DNA of 64,000 bases. Source: Cyanobacteria bacterium FACHB-502 (lineage in GTDB: Bacteria > Cyanobacteriota > Cyanobacteriia > Elainellales > Elainellaceae). Each line of letters starts with the position of its first letter. Within the stretch, counting starts at the first letter, position 1. Made by a program: the position numbers and the translations under genes. The DNA lies in NCBI GenBank assembly GCA_014695325.1, contig JACJNZ010000035.1, forward strand, positions 62,001-126,000, given 5' to 3'. Below, in pieces: positions 35,811-44,637 of this stretch. The notes under the pieces were generated by a model. That model searched no databases. It saw nothing but the letters and a program-made list of their open reading frames with translations, and was not told the DNA's origin.

Positions 35811-36917
35811 GTGAGCGTGAATTCTCGTCCCTATACGGTGATGTTAATTGTACCGACGGGCATTGGGGCGGCGATCGGAGGCTATGCCGGGGATGCCCTG
35901 CCTGTTGCAAAAGCAATGGCTCAAGTTGCCGATCGCCTCATTACCCATCCCAACGTGATGAATGGCGCGTCGCTGTACTGGTCGCTGCCAAACGCGCTCT
36001 ATGTGGAGGGTTACGGGTTGGATCAGTTTGCGGCGGGAAGCTGGGGCTTGCGTCCGGTGCATCAAAACCGGGTGGGGTTGGTGCTGGATCAGGGCATTGA
36101 ACCCGAGCTACGGCTGCGTCATTTGCAGGTGGCAGATGCGGCACGGGCAACTCTGGGTCTGACGATGACAGATTATGTGGTCACGGATGCTCCGCTCGGC
36201 GTGGAACTGCGGACGGCAGAATCCGGTGCGACTTGGGGCACGATTCAAAATCCGGGCAGTTTGCTGCGGGCAGTCGAAAAGCTGATCACCCAGGCAAAAG
36301 CAGAAGCCGTGGCGATCGTCGCCCGATTTCCTGACGATCCGGGCACTGAGGCACTGATGCAATATCGGCATGGGCAGGGAGTTGACCCGCTGGCAGGAGC
36401 CGAAGCGGTGATCAGCCACTTGATTGTGCGGACGTTTCAGATTCCCTGTGCCCACGCGCCTGCCCTGTCGCCCCTGCCAATTGACCCGACCCTTTCGCCC
36501 CGATCGGCAGCTGAAGAATTGGGCTATACGTTTTTGCCCTGTGTGCTGGTCGGCTTGAGCCGTGCGCCGCAGTTTGTAACTTCACGAGAATCGATGCCTT
36601 CCACAGGGGCAATTTGGGCAAATGAAGTCGATGCGCTGGTGATTCCGGCAAGTGCCTGCGGCGGCAGTGCAGTGCTGAGCCTGAGCCAGACTTCCACCCA
36701 GATAATTACTGTGCAAGAAAACCAGACGAGTCTAAACGTTCCGGCTGAAGCCTTAGGAATTGAAACGATCGCCGTTCATTCCTACCTCGAAGCCCTGGGC
36801 GTTTTGGTGGCGCATCGGGCGGGGCTCAATCCGGCAAGTCTTCGATCGCAGATTGCCAATCTTCAGGAGTGCATTGCAGCTTCCCCAAAAGCAAATTTTC
36901 TTCAAGAAATTAGATAA
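35811..36917 (+). CDS. DUF3326 family protein
   Basis: 368 residues from GTG 35811. Begins PYTVMLIVPTGIGAAIGGYAGDALP and contains NALYVEGYGLDQFA, the recognisable segments of DUF3326, a family mostly found in cyanobacteria and plants with no established activity. The glycine-rich N-terminus could bind a nucleotide or cofactor (inference). Third gene of the ferredoxin cluster. Confidence 0.8.
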   Translation: MSVNSRPYTVMLIVPTGIGAAIGGYAGDALPVAKAMAQVADRLITHPNVMNGASLYWSLPNALYVEGYGLDQFAAGSWGLRPVHQNRVGLVLDQGIEPELRLRHLQVADAARATLGLTMTDYVVTDAPLGVELRTAESGATWGTIQNPGSLLRAVEKLITQAKAEAVAIVARFPDDPGTEALMQYRHGQGVDPLAGAEAVISHLIVRTFQIPCAHAPALSPLPIDPTLSPRSAAEELGYTFLPCVLVGLSRAPQFVTSRESMPSTGAIWANEVDALVIPASACGGSAVLSLSQTSTQIITVQENQTSLNVPAEALGIETIAVHSYLEALGVLVAHRAGLNPASLRSQIANLQECIAASPKANFLQEIR

Positions 36918-37025
36918 TCATTAGGCAATCTGTAACCCTTCCGAGGGTTTATTCGCATACCAGATTGCAGTAGATTGCTGTTAAAAATTGCTCGTTATTC
37001 CCATCCCAGCTCCCCTAAAGAAACT

Positions 37026-37628
37026 GTGTCTGAGCCACCTTCTAACCCCACTCCTCAGCCTGATGTTGAACCTTTAAGCCGGGTTCAGGTTCTCACTGCA
37101 ATGGGCGTGACGGCGATCGTCCTGCTGCTGGCTTCGCGGCTTTGGCTACTGCTTGATCCGGTTGCGCTGCTGCCGCTGGATTGGTCAATCCAGAGTGCGC
37201 TGTGGGGCGTGGGGCTGGGCGTTGGCATTACGGCTGCTAGCTCGATTACTTATCGGCTCTGGGCAGGCTATCGTCAGAGTGCAGATTACTATCTAGCCCT
37301 GATTATTCAGCCGCTTGCCCTGCCCGATCTGATCTGGCTGGGGCTACTGCCAGCACTGAGCGAAGAACTACTGTTTCGGGGGGTGATGCTGCCCTCGGTG
37401 GGGTTGAACTGGTATGGACTGCTGATTTCAAGCCTGTGCTTTGGTGTAATGCACTTTAGCGGCCGCGAGCAGTGGTCATATATGATTTGGGCAACAACGA
37501 TCGGGCTAGTGCTGGGCTGGGGCGCGCTAGAAACCGGAAATTTGCTCGTTCCCGTGGTGGCGCATATCGTGACAAATCTGGTGTCAAGCTGCATCTGGAA
37601 ATGGCGGATGCGAGACGTGGCGGGCTAG
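37026..37628 (+). CDS. CPBP-family intramembrane glutamic protease
   Basis: About 200 residues from GTG 37026; TTG 36975 is a possible longer start, and neither has a clear ribosome site. Six or so hydrophobic helices. The motifs are complete: SEELLFRGVMLP (EExxxR), FGVMHFSG (FxxxH) and VVAHIVTNLV (HxxxN). This is the CAAX-protease/bacteriocin-processing (Abi) family. Substrate unknown. 57 bp downstream of the DUF3326 gene. Confidence 0.85.
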   Translation: MSEPPSNPTPQPDVEPLSRVQVLTAMGVTAIVLLLASRLWLLLDPVALLPLDWSIQSALWGVGLGVGITAASSITYRLWAGYRQSADYYLALIIQPLALPDLIWLGLLPALSEELLFRGVMLPSVGLNWYGLLISSLCFGVMHFSGREQWSYMIWATTIGLVLGWGALETGNLLVPVVAHIVTNLVSSCIWKWRMRDVAG

Positions 37629-37640
37629 GCAGACAAAAGC

Positions 37641-37811
37641 CTATGCTCGGCGAATACAGTCGTCCTGAATCGCATCTTGCAGCAATTGCAGCAGTTGCCG
37701 ATCGCGCTCAGTCAGGTTGCCCTGCTCTACAATTTGCTCAATACGGATTTCTAGACCAGGAGTGAGTTCGCCCTGCTCTAGGGCTTGTCGGATGCACGCT
37801 TCGAGAGACAT
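37641..37811 (-). CDS. Small hypothetical protein
   Basis: 56 residues from ATG 37811 (MSLEACIRQALEQGELTPGL); an upstream start at 37868 runs through tandem-repeat DNA and is less likely. Two amphipathic helices: LEIRIEQIVEQGNLTERD and QLLQLLQDAIQDDC. It resembles short regulatory helical proteins common in cyanobacteria but no family is named. Convergent with the CPBP gene. Confidence 0.6.
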   Translation of the reverse strand: MSLEACIRQALEQGELTPGLEIRIEQIVEQGNLTERDRQLLQLLQDAIQDDCIRRA

Positions 37812-37845
37812 TGCCTTAGAATTGCTGGAATTCACGGTTTTACAG

Positions 37846-37893
37846 AGTGCAGCTAAAACAAAGTGCAACTAAAACTAAAGTGCAGCTAAAAAA
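37846..37893. repeat. 16-17-bp tandem repeat, about three copies
   Basis: AGTGCAGCTAAAACAA, AGTGCAACTAAAACTAA and AGTGCAGCTAAAAAA follow each other directly, 35 bp upstream of the small minus-strand gene. Confidence 0.85.
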
Positions 37894-38157
37894 GCTCAGT
37901 TAAACAGTCAAACACGATAAACCGGGAAGCGTTGAACTGAAGTCTTGAGTAAAACCTCATCATTTCAGCAATCTATTCCAGATCGATCGCAAAATCCCGC
38001 AAGATCTTAGCAATTCTAGATTAGAAAATCCGCACTTCTTCAAACTACACCGCAGCCTCACCCTGATCAGGAAAATTGGCAGTATTGTTTATCTAAAGAA
38101 CTGGGATACAATTCTGCAATTTCTCCAAATCTCTAAAATGTCCAAATTTGATATAGT

Positions 38158-38420
38158 TAGCCCCTGTAGCTTGAAGCAGGCGACAGGGAGAAACGCTGCA
38201 TCTGGGAATCTGCGTTGAGGAAAAAAGCAAGCCAGCCTCTTGTCCTGCCAGCCTTGTCCTGCCTAAGCTTTATTCTGCCTGCGCTAACCGGAGCCATATC
38301 CGAGCGGTTGACTGAATTCTGCACCGCTCCTGCTCAGCAGTTGCTAGAGTGTTGTAACGTACCTGAGTAGCGCAGCAATTCCAAAGCTGCATGAGTTACG
38401 CTTTGCCAGCCCAGCTTATG
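38158..38420 (+). ncRNA. Candidate structured RNA (unassigned)
   Basis: Within a 642-bp gap (37812-38453), TATAGT at 38152-38157 looks like a -10 element. Directly after it come hairpins CCCTGT (38162-38167)/ACAGGG (38183-38188) and AACGC (38192-38196)/GCGTT (38212-38216), and a longer-range pairing GAATTCTGC (38314-38322)/GCAGCAATTC (38372-38381). The region is more GC-rich than its flanks and has no sensible ORF. It could be a 6S-like or other small RNA; no known family consensus was recognised. Confidence 0.3.
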
Positions 38421-38453
38421 CTTTCTTAAAAAGCTCTCTTAAAAATTTTTAAC

Positions 38454-38633
38454 TTAGAACAGCGATCGAACCGCCTGAATTTTGCTTTGCAGCATTCGTT
38501 TGGTGGTTTGCTCGATGCGGATGCTCATTTGCAGGGTCAAACTGTGTTTCAGCCAGGCTCGAAACTCATCACGGCTAATTCTGCCGCTTTGGTATTGTTT
38601 AACAGTGTATTTGAGAGTATCTACATAGCTCAT
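38454..38633 (-). CDS. Small protein of 59 residues
   Basis: ATG 38633 to TAA 38454. MSYVDTLKYTVKQYQSGRIS, then DEFRAWLKHSLTL and a basic helix EQTTKRMLQSKIQAV. Composition is plausible for a soluble helical protein, with balanced charges and no low complexity. No strong ribosome site. The opposite-strand frame over the same DNA looks far less protein-like. Not recognised. Confidence 0.5.
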   Translation of the reverse strand: MSYVDTLKYTVKQYQSGRISRDEFRAWLKHSLTLQMSIRIEQTTKRMLQSKIQAVRSLF

Positions 38634-38853
38634 TTTACAAGCTTATGCGGAAGGACTGAAATTGAGATGTGCCGCTCGGTAGAGAAACAAAAAAATTAAC
38701 GTTATGTTAATTCGTTTAGCAATTAAAAAGTACTGTTGCGAGACCGGAATGGGAACGATCGCAGGAATCAAGTGAACCATGATTCTGCAATAAAAAACGC
38801 AATCAGAAGAAAAAGAAATGGGAGAATGGTAACACCTGCTTTACACCGAGCTT

Positions 38854-39870
38854 ATGACCCTGACTCCCGATATTCGCTCGACTCCCAGCTTTGCCCCTGC
38901 CCCAATTTCAATTGATCTGCTGCAATCGGTGTTGGAAGAGCTTTATGCTCAGTATCGATCGCTACAGTCAGGCAAAATCGCAGATTATATTCCCGAACTG
39001 GCGAAGATGAATCCTGACTGGTTTAGCATTTGCGTCACCACGGTAGATGGGCAGCAGTTTGGCGTGGGTGATCGGGAGCAGCAGTTCACAATTCAATCCA
39101 TTTCTAAAGTGTTTGTGCATGGATTAGCACTGGAAGATCATGGGCGCGATCGGGTGCTGGCAAAAGTTGGTGTAGAACCAACCGGAGATGCGTTTAATGC
39201 GATCGTTTTAGATGAACAGTCGAAGCGTCCCTATAATCCAATGGTGAATGCCGGAGCGATCGCGACTACCAGTTTGATCAAGGGCAACGGCGCAACCGAT
39301 CGTCTGAATCGAATGCTGACCATGTTTCAGCGATACATCGGACACGAACCCTATATCGATATGCCCACGTTTATGTCGGAGCGCACAACCGGGCACCGCA
39401 ATCGAGCAATGGCGCATCTCATGCTCAACTTCGGCATGATCGACGAGAAAATCGACGAAGCATTAGACCTTTATTTTCAGCAGTGTTCGCTGCTCGTAGA
39501 CTGTCGCGACCTGGCAACAATGGCAGCAACCCTAGCAAATCGCGGCAAAAATCCTTTGACTGGTGTTCAGGCGGTTCCGGCCTGCTATGTCCGCGATATC
39601 CTCAGCGTTATGTACACCTGCGGAATGTACAATTTTGCCGGAGAGTGGGCTTACAAAGTGGGACTGCCTGCCAAAAGCGGGGTGAGCGGCGGCATTATTG
39701 TGGTTGTGCCCGCTCGCCTGGGAATTGCAGTTTTCTCGCCCTTACTGGATGCAAGAGGCAATAGCGCCAGAGGCGTAAGGGTCTGCGAGGAGCTATCACA
39801 GCGATTTGGCTTGCATTTGTTTGAGTGTGTGATGCCCGGCTCCCCCTTCGGAAAGGACGCAATATCATGA
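38854..39870 (+). CDS. glsA: Glutaminase A
   Basis: 338 residues. Hydrolyses glutamine to glutamate and ammonia in the cytoplasm. The beta-lactamase-like active site is visible: Ser82 and Lys85 in QSISKVF, plus the conserved [48 protein letters not shown] and GVSGGI segments. Length is slightly above the usual ~310 owing to an N-terminal extension. Its TGA stop overlaps the ATG of the SDR gene (ATGA, 39867-39870). The 220 bp upstream contain no clear NtcA site. Confidence 0.95.
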   Translation: MTLTPDIRSTPSFAPAPISIDLLQSVLEELYAQYRSLQSGKIADYIPELAKMNPDWFSICVTTVDGQQFGVGDREQQFTIQSISKVFVHGLALEDHGRDRVLAKVGVEPTGDAFNAIVLDEQSKRPYNPMVNAGAIATTSLIKGNGATDRLNRMLTMFQRYIGHEPYIDMPTFMSERTTGHRNRAMAHLMLNFGMIDEKIDEALDLYFQQCSLLVDCRDLATMAATLANRGKNPLTGVQAVPACYVRDILSVMYTCGMYNFAGEWAYKVGLPAKSGVSGGIIVVVPARLGIAVFSPLLDARGNSARGVRVCEELSQRFGLHLFECVMPGSPFGKDAIS

Positions 39871-40628
39871 AAGATTTTTCTGACAAAACAGTTCTCATTA
39901 CCGGAGCATCGGGCGGCATTGGTTGCGCAACCTCGATCGCCTTTGCCGCAGCCGGAGCGACCGTCGCCCTGCATTATGGTCAGCGATCGGAAGCCGCAGC
40001 CCAGGTAAAACAGGAGCTTGCAGGAGAGGGTCACATTCTGGTGCAGGCGAGTTTAACTGACCCGATCGCAATCGAACAGATGGTGAATGAAACGATCGCC
40101 AAACTCGGCAAGATCGACATTCTGGTGAACAATGCTGGCGTCTATCAGCTTCATCCACTGAATCAAACGTCTTATACCGATTGGCAGCAGGTTTGGCAGG
40201 AGACGATCGGCGTGAATTTGATCGGGGCGGCAAATGTGGCGTATTGCGTGGCGCGTCACCTGATCGATCGACAACAGGGACGAATTATCAACGTCTCGTC
40301 ACGTGGGGCATTTCGGGGAGAGCCAATTGCTAACGCCTACGGAGCCAGCAAAGCAGGATTGAATGCGCTTAGTCAATCGCTCGCTCAGCACCTTGCGCCC
40401 TATGGAATTGGCGTGATGGCAGTTGCACCCGGATTTGTGGAAACGGAAATGGCGCGATCGGTGTTGGAAAGTCCTGCGGGAGAAGCGATCCGTCAGCAAA
40501 GCCCATTTGGACGAGTCGCTACCCCGGAGGAAGTTGCACACACGATTTTGTTCCTAGCTGCAGAGGGATCGCTGTTTCTCAGCGGGGCGATCGTGGATGT
40601 CAACGGAGCCAGCTATTTGCGATCGTGA
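39867..40628 (+). CDS. Short-chain dehydrogenase/reductase
   Basis: 253 residues. Starts at ATG 39867, overlapping the glsA stop by 4 bp, so translation is coupled. Cofactor loop [14 protein letters not shown], catalytic Ser in NVSSRGAF, and YGASK with Tyr/Lys. The C-terminal [19 protein letters not shown] is like FabG-type classical SDRs. Substrate unknown. Three 15-bp repeat units overlie its stop codon. Confidence 0.9.
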   Translation: MKDFSDKTVLITGASGGIGCATSIAFAAAGATVALHYGQRSEAAAQVKQELAGEGHILVQASLTDPIAIEQMVNETIAKLGKIDILVNNAGVYQLHPLNQTSYTDWQQVWQETIGVNLIGAANVAYCVARHLIDRQQGRIINVSSRGAFRGEPIANAYGASKAGLNALSQSLAQHLAPYGIGVMAVAPGFVETEMARSVLESPAGEAIRQQSPFGRVATPEEVAHTILFLAAEGSLFLSGAIVDVNGASYLRS

Positions 40629-40668
40629 GATCTGCAATTGTGAGATCCGTGACTGTGAGATCTGCAAT
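40624..40668. repeat. 15-bp tandem triplication across the SDR stop codon
   Basis: Units CGTGAGATCTGCAAT (40624-40638), TGTGAGATCCGTGAC (40639-40653) and TGTGAGATCTGCAAT (40654-40668). The TGA stop (40626-40628) is in the first unit. Confidence 0.88.
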
Positions 40669-40676
40669 GGATGGAT

Positions 40677-41237
40677 TTAGCGGATAACAGTTTGACATTG
40701 CATTCGGCAACGCAAAGGCGTATCAGTTTCAGCCGGAGTTTTGTCAATATATTCCATCACGCTGGCTTGATCCGCTGCCGATAAACTCTGGTAATAACGC
40801 AGCGCAGCATCGATCGAAAACGGGACGCCCATCTTATCAGGGAAATTTGGCAAAATGGCTGTCCAAACCACTGCGGCAATTCGGTTTGCCTCACACCATT
40901 CGCGCACGGTTTGATCCACGTTAATTTGTGCTGGGTATTCCTCGATCGAACTTCGGTTATTTGCTCGATCGATATAGCCAATATATTCTGTGGTCGTTCC
41001 TTCGCGTTGTTTGAGATCCTCGATTGCATCTTCTAAGTTTGTACAGGTACTAATTGCAAACTGTGTTGGGCACATTGCTCCATTTTGCGAATCAATCACA
41101 ACTGTGAGCCGCTTGTTCTCAGCAATTTTGGAAAATTCGAGCGGCAAAACGGGACCACCTGTTTCCCAGGAACCTTCATAGCGTAAATTCTGCGGCTTCC
41201 AAATCAACGATCCCCAGCCTAATATTGCGATAGTCAT
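40677..41237 (-). CDS. Gamma-glutamylcyclotransferase-like protein
   Basis: 186 residues from ATG 41237. Starts MTIAILGWGSLIWKPQNL; the GWGSLIW segment resembles the YGSL substrate-binding loop of the GGCT fold. A middle acidic residue that would act as catalyst (EDAIEDLKQREGT region) cannot be placed with certainty. No membrane helix. Adjacent to glsA, which also handles glutamyl amides, though on the other strand. Family call is tentative. Confidence 0.5.
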   Translation of the reverse strand: MTIAILGWGSLIWKPQNLRYEGSWETGGPVLPLEFSKIAENKRLTVVIDSQNGAMCPTQFAISTCTNLEDAIEDLKQREGTTTEYIGYIDRANNRSSIEEYPAQINVDQTVREWCEANRIAAVVWTAILPNFPDKMGVPFSIDAALRYYQSLSAADQASVMEYIDKTPAETDTPLRCRMQCQTVIR

Positions 41238-41480
41238 TGTCAGTATTCACTCAATCCTTACTTGATTGTTCAATTTCTGATTCATCAAACATCACATGCG
41301 TGATGCAAATGCTGTGTAACGGTGAATGAAGCCTTTTGTCATCGTAACGAACTGAATTTATAAATTATTAGTTCTCAGGGAGGAGTTTGAGCCGCAAGGT
41401 TTTTCCTGAAATTCACACCAACTCTTGCAAATCCATTGCTAAACAGGACAGAATGCAGAAAAAGACGATCGCCTTTTACC

Positions 41481-42023
41481 ATGCACTCATCCAACCTGCA
41501 CGCATCGAATCCGCAAACCCTCCAAATGAATTCTGCTATCCATCCTGAGGCTAGTCCTGAAGCTAATCTTGCAGGCAATCCTGAAGCGCAACCCACGTGG
41601 AAAATTAAGCTTCTCTACGATAGTCAATGTCCGCTCTGTCTGCACGAAGTCAACTTTTTGCGGCGCAAAGATGCCGATCGCGGGTTGGTTGCCTTTGTGG
41701 ATGTAGTGGCTGACGACTATGACCCACAGCTTCACGGTGGCGTAGATTACGAAGCAGCAATGGCACGAATTCACGCCGTTTTGCCTGACGGCACAGTGAT
41801 TCAAAACGTGGAAGTTTTTCGTCGCGTCTATGAGGTGCTGGGCATGGGCTGGGTTTATGCCATAACCAAACTGCCGATCGTCGGCTGGATTGCGGATGCG
41901 GTTTATGGAATCTGGGCAAAATGGCGACTTCAGCTCACCGGACGGCCCAACCTGAAGACGATCCTGGCTGAGCGAAATCAACGGCTTTGCGAGACAGGGC
42001 GATGCGATATCGAACGCCGCTAA
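41481..42023 (+). CDS. DCC-family protein (DUF393)
   Basis: 180 residues from ATG 41481. A polar ~35-residue lead, then LLYDSQCPLCLHEVNFLRR carrying the DxxCxxC signature. DGTVIQNVEVFRRVYEVLG and the C-terminal Cys pair (LCETGRCD) are typical of the family. Thioredoxin-like fold; reaction unknown. Second DCC gene in the window; this one carries a longer N-terminus. Divergent from the GGCT-like gene. Confidence 0.85.
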   Translation: MHSSNLHASNPQTLQMNSAIHPEASPEANLAGNPEAQPTWKIKLLYDSQCPLCLHEVNFLRRKDADRGLVAFVDVVADDYDPQLHGGVDYEAAMARIHAVLPDGTVIQNVEVFRRVYEVLGMGWVYAITKLPIVGWIADAVYGIWAKWRLQLTGRPNLKTILAERNQRLCETGRCDIERR

Positions 42024-42045
42024 ACGAGTACCTAGGCACAATTTG

Positions 42046-43179
42046 TTAGTGCTCAGGCACAATCTGTCCGGCTTTGACCGTGAGGATCTGCGAAGACTTG
42101 AGCCACTGGGCATCAAATGAGCCGAGATGGGTCGTGGTAATCAGCGTTTGGAAGTGATCTTGAATGGTTTCAAGCAATTTGTTCTGCCGGTTCAGGTCTA
42201 GCTCTGCCAGCACATCATCCAGCAGCAGCAGGGGGGGTTCTCCCACGATCGACTCAATCAGCTTTAGCTCTGCCAGTTTTAACGCCAGGACGAGGGTGCG
42301 CTGCTGTCCCTGAGAGCCATACTGCCGCGCCGGAGTTTGATTAATCGCAAACTCGATTTCGTCTCGGTGCGGTCCGACCAGCGTTGTGCCCTGATGCAGT
42401 TCGGCGATCGATCGCTGCTCTAATCGCTGCAAAAATGTTTGCTGCACAATGTCCGGGTCGTCTGCTTCGAGATGCACGTTGGGCAAATATCGCACTTCCA
42501 GAATTTCTTTACTGTCGCTGATTGCTTCATGCCAGGACTGCGCCACCGGAGCCAATCGTTCCAAAACTCGCGCCCGTCGCCGAATCACCCGTGAGCCGAT
42601 CGCCGCTAGCTGGCTATTCCAGATTGCAAGTTGAGTGGGTTCGGGGGCAGGGGTTTCGCCTTCGAAGGCATCGCTGCGCTGTTTGAGAAAGGCATTGCGC
42701 TGCTTCAAAATCGTGTTGTACTGCTGCAAAATATAGGCGTAAACGGGTTCGAGCTGGGTCAGCAGGGTATCCAGCCAGTCGCGCCGCTCGCTCGGACTGC
42801 CCCGCACCAGATCCAGATCCAGGCTGGAAAACTGCACTGCATTCAGCACGCCCAAAAAATCAAGCTGCCGTCGTAGGGCTTCCCCATTTAAACTCACGGT
42901 GCGTCTGCCGTTGCTGCGAAGCATCAGCGATAGATCGATCGTGCCTGTGTCTCGCTCTAAGCTGCCCAGGATTTGTCCGATTGGTTCTCCTTCCAGCACC
43001 AGTTCTCGATCGCGCAGTGCCCGATGCGATCGAAGGGTTGCCAGCAGCTCCACGGCTTCCAGCAGGTTCGACTTGCCCTGAGCATTATCGCCAACCAGGA
43101 TCGTTTTAGGGGCAGAAAAGGTAATCTGCTGTTCCTGGTAGTTGCGAAAGTATTTTAGTTCAAGGCTTTTCAGGTACAT
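42046..43179 (-). CDS. recF: DNA replication and repair protein RecF
   Basis: 377 residues. SMC-like ATPase that loads RecA at gaps with RecOR. N-terminus LKSLELKYFRNYQEQQI, Walker A GDNAQGKSNLLEAV, the signature GSQGQQRTLVLALKLAE and Walker B LLLLDDVLAELD are all present. FLGVLNAVQFSSLDLDLVRG is conserved in the family. Length normal. A 13-bp near-repeat (AGGCACAATTTGT/AGGCACAATCTGT, 42034 and 42055) flanks its stop. Confidence 0.97.
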   Translation of the reverse strand: MYLKSLELKYFRNYQEQQITFSAPKTILVGDNAQGKSNLLEAVELLATLRSHRALRDRELVLEGEPIGQILGSLERDTGTIDLSLMLRSNGRRTVSLNGEALRRQLDFLGVLNAVQFSSLDLDLVRGSPSERRDWLDTLLTQLEPVYAYILQQYNTILKQRNAFLKQRSDAFEGETPAPEPTQLAIWNSQLAAIGSRVIRRRARVLERLAPVAQSWHEAISDSKEILEVRYLPNVHLEADDPDIVQQTFLQRLEQRSIAELHQGTTLVGPHRDEIEFAINQTPARQYGSQGQQRTLVLALKLAELKLIESIVGEPPLLLLDDVLAELDLNRQNKLLETIQDHFQTLITTTHLGSFDAQWLKSSQILTVKAGQIVPEH

Positions 43180-43311
43180 CGGGAGCGGGCGGGGAGGGAG
43201 CCGGTAAAGGGGAGGATCAGGGGAGTGAGAGGATCAGGGGATGGAAGGTTCAATCATTGAGTGTATCGAATGCGCGATCGAACTTCATCTCTTTCAGGGT
43301 AGGACGAGAAA

Positions 43312-44637
43312 TCAGGGTTCGGTTGCCAGGGTGAGCGGCAGGGTGAGCGTTACTGTTGTGCCCTGTGCCAGTTCGCTTTGAAGGTTGATTGTGCCCTGGT
43401 GCAGGTCGATCGCTTGTTGAGCGAGCGCGAGTCCCATGCCAAAACCCGCAGGAAAAGGGCTACTCGTTACATTGCTTGCCCGATAGAAAGGGCTGAAGAC
43501 TTGCACCTGTTCTTCTGGCGGAATGCCAATGCCTTCATCCCGAATGCGGAGAATCAGTCGAGTCGGTTCGTAAAATAGCTCCAGCAGCACGGTTCCACCT
43601 GGGGGCGAGTAGCAAATTGCATTATCAAGCAGATGGTGCAGGGCTTGCTGAAGCAGAACTGGATCGATCGAGAGCTTGCCGGGAGCTTTTCCCCAGGGGA
43701 CAAAGGTAATTTGATGCAGATTTTCGGGTGAGGAGAACTGTTCTATCAGATCACGGCAAAGCAGCGTGGGGTCGATCGCGATCGGCTGAAAGTCTGTGGG
43801 GAAATCAGTCAGGGGAACGGATAAGGCTTGCTGCATGAGCTGCGGGATGCGCCGGGTGGTTGCGTCAAGGATGGCAAGATGACGATCGTCCGATTTCGAT
43901 CGCGGGGTTTTGCTGGTAAGCAGTCGCTGAGTTGCGGTTTGAAGGGCAGCGATCGTGGTTTGCCATTCTCTGGATAAAACAAGCGGGTGTTGAGGGTTGA
44001 TTGCAGTTTGCTGATGCTCTTCGGTCAGGGCGGTTGCGAGCTGCGTTTTTTGCTGGAGTAGCTCGGCATGATTGGCTTTAAGCAGGGTCATCCGCTCCTG
44101 AATCTTTTCCTCAATTCCCTGATTCAGCATTTGCACCGCTGATTCGGCAGCCGTGCGAGAATCAATTTCCTGCTGGAGTTGGGCGTTTTGCTGCTGAAGC
44201 TGAGCCTGGAGCCTCCCGACTTTGAGATGAGTTTCAATCCGTGCCAGCACTTCGACCACCTGGAACGGCTTGGTAATGTAGTCTACACCGCCGATCTGAA
44301 ATGCCTGCACTTTGTCCAGTTCCTCATCCAGGGCACTTAGGAAAATTACGGGTACGTTGCGGGTAATGGCATTGGCTTTCAGCAGTTCACACACTTTATA
44401 GCCGCTCATTCCCGGCATCACAATATCGAGCAGCACCAGATCGGGCACTTCTGCCTGCGCCGCGCTGATTGCCATCTGCCCGGAAATAACTTTTCGCACA
44501 TCGTAGCCTGCATCGGTTAGCAGCGTTGCCAGAAACAGCAAATTATCTGGCAGATCATCCACAATCAAGATATTGCCGCCCGTCATTTTGTCATTGCCCA
44601 AAGGCGGCACGGCTGGGGAAGAGTCGCTGTCTAGCAT
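43312..44637 (-). CDS. Response regulator fused to a degenerate histidine kinase domain
   Basis: 441 residues. A REC domain (residues ~22-140) keeps the acidic pair in VDD, phospho-Asp71 in LLDIVMPG and Lys123 in ITKPF. A coiled coil (~143-205) follows. Where HisKA would read SHELRTPL the sequence reads SREWQTTI, so the phosphoacceptor His is Arg (Arg223). The ATPase domain looks intact (LLDNAICYSP, DEGIGIPPEE, FGMGLALAQQ). Start ATG overlaps the end of the upstream hybrid kinase gene by 7 bp. I infer a partner of that kinase and not a self-phosphorylating enzyme. Confidence 0.88.
   Translation of the reverse strand: MLDSDSSPAVPPLGNDKMTGGNILIVDDLPDNLLFLATLLTDAGYDVRKVISGQMAISAAQAEVPDLVLLDIVMPGMSGYKVCELLKANAITRNVPVIFLSALDEELDKVQAFQIGGVDYITKPFQVVEVLARIETHLKVGRLQAQLQQQNAQLQQEIDSRTAAESAVQMLNQGIEEKIQERMTLLKANHAELLQQKTQLATALTEEHQQTAINPQHPLVLSREWQTTIAALQTATQRLLTSKTPRSKSDDRHLAILDATTRRIPQLMQQALSVPLTDFPTDFQPIAIDPTLLCRDLIEQFSSPENLHQITFVPWGKAPGKLSIDPVLLQQALHHLLDNAICYSPPGGTVLLELFYEPTRLILRIRDEGIGIPPEEQVQVFSPFYRASNVTSSPFPAGFGMGLALAQQAIDLHQGTINLQSELAQGTTVTLTLPLTLATEP

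Noticed and set aside
38289-38340. tRNA-Ser-like stretch (GGAGCCA, then CCGAGCGGTTGA)
   Set aside because: The D-arm resemblance is not followed by a matching anticodon arm, a T-arm with GTTCRA, or a 3' acceptor strand complementary to GGAGCCA.
38487-38699. 70-residue plus-strand frame
   Set aside because: Opposite a more protein-like 59-residue minus-strand frame; no ribosome site and irregular composition.
38829-38844. NtcA-like site before glsA (GTA...TAC)
   Set aside because: The spacer is 10 bases where 8 is required, and it lies only 9 bp from the start codon.
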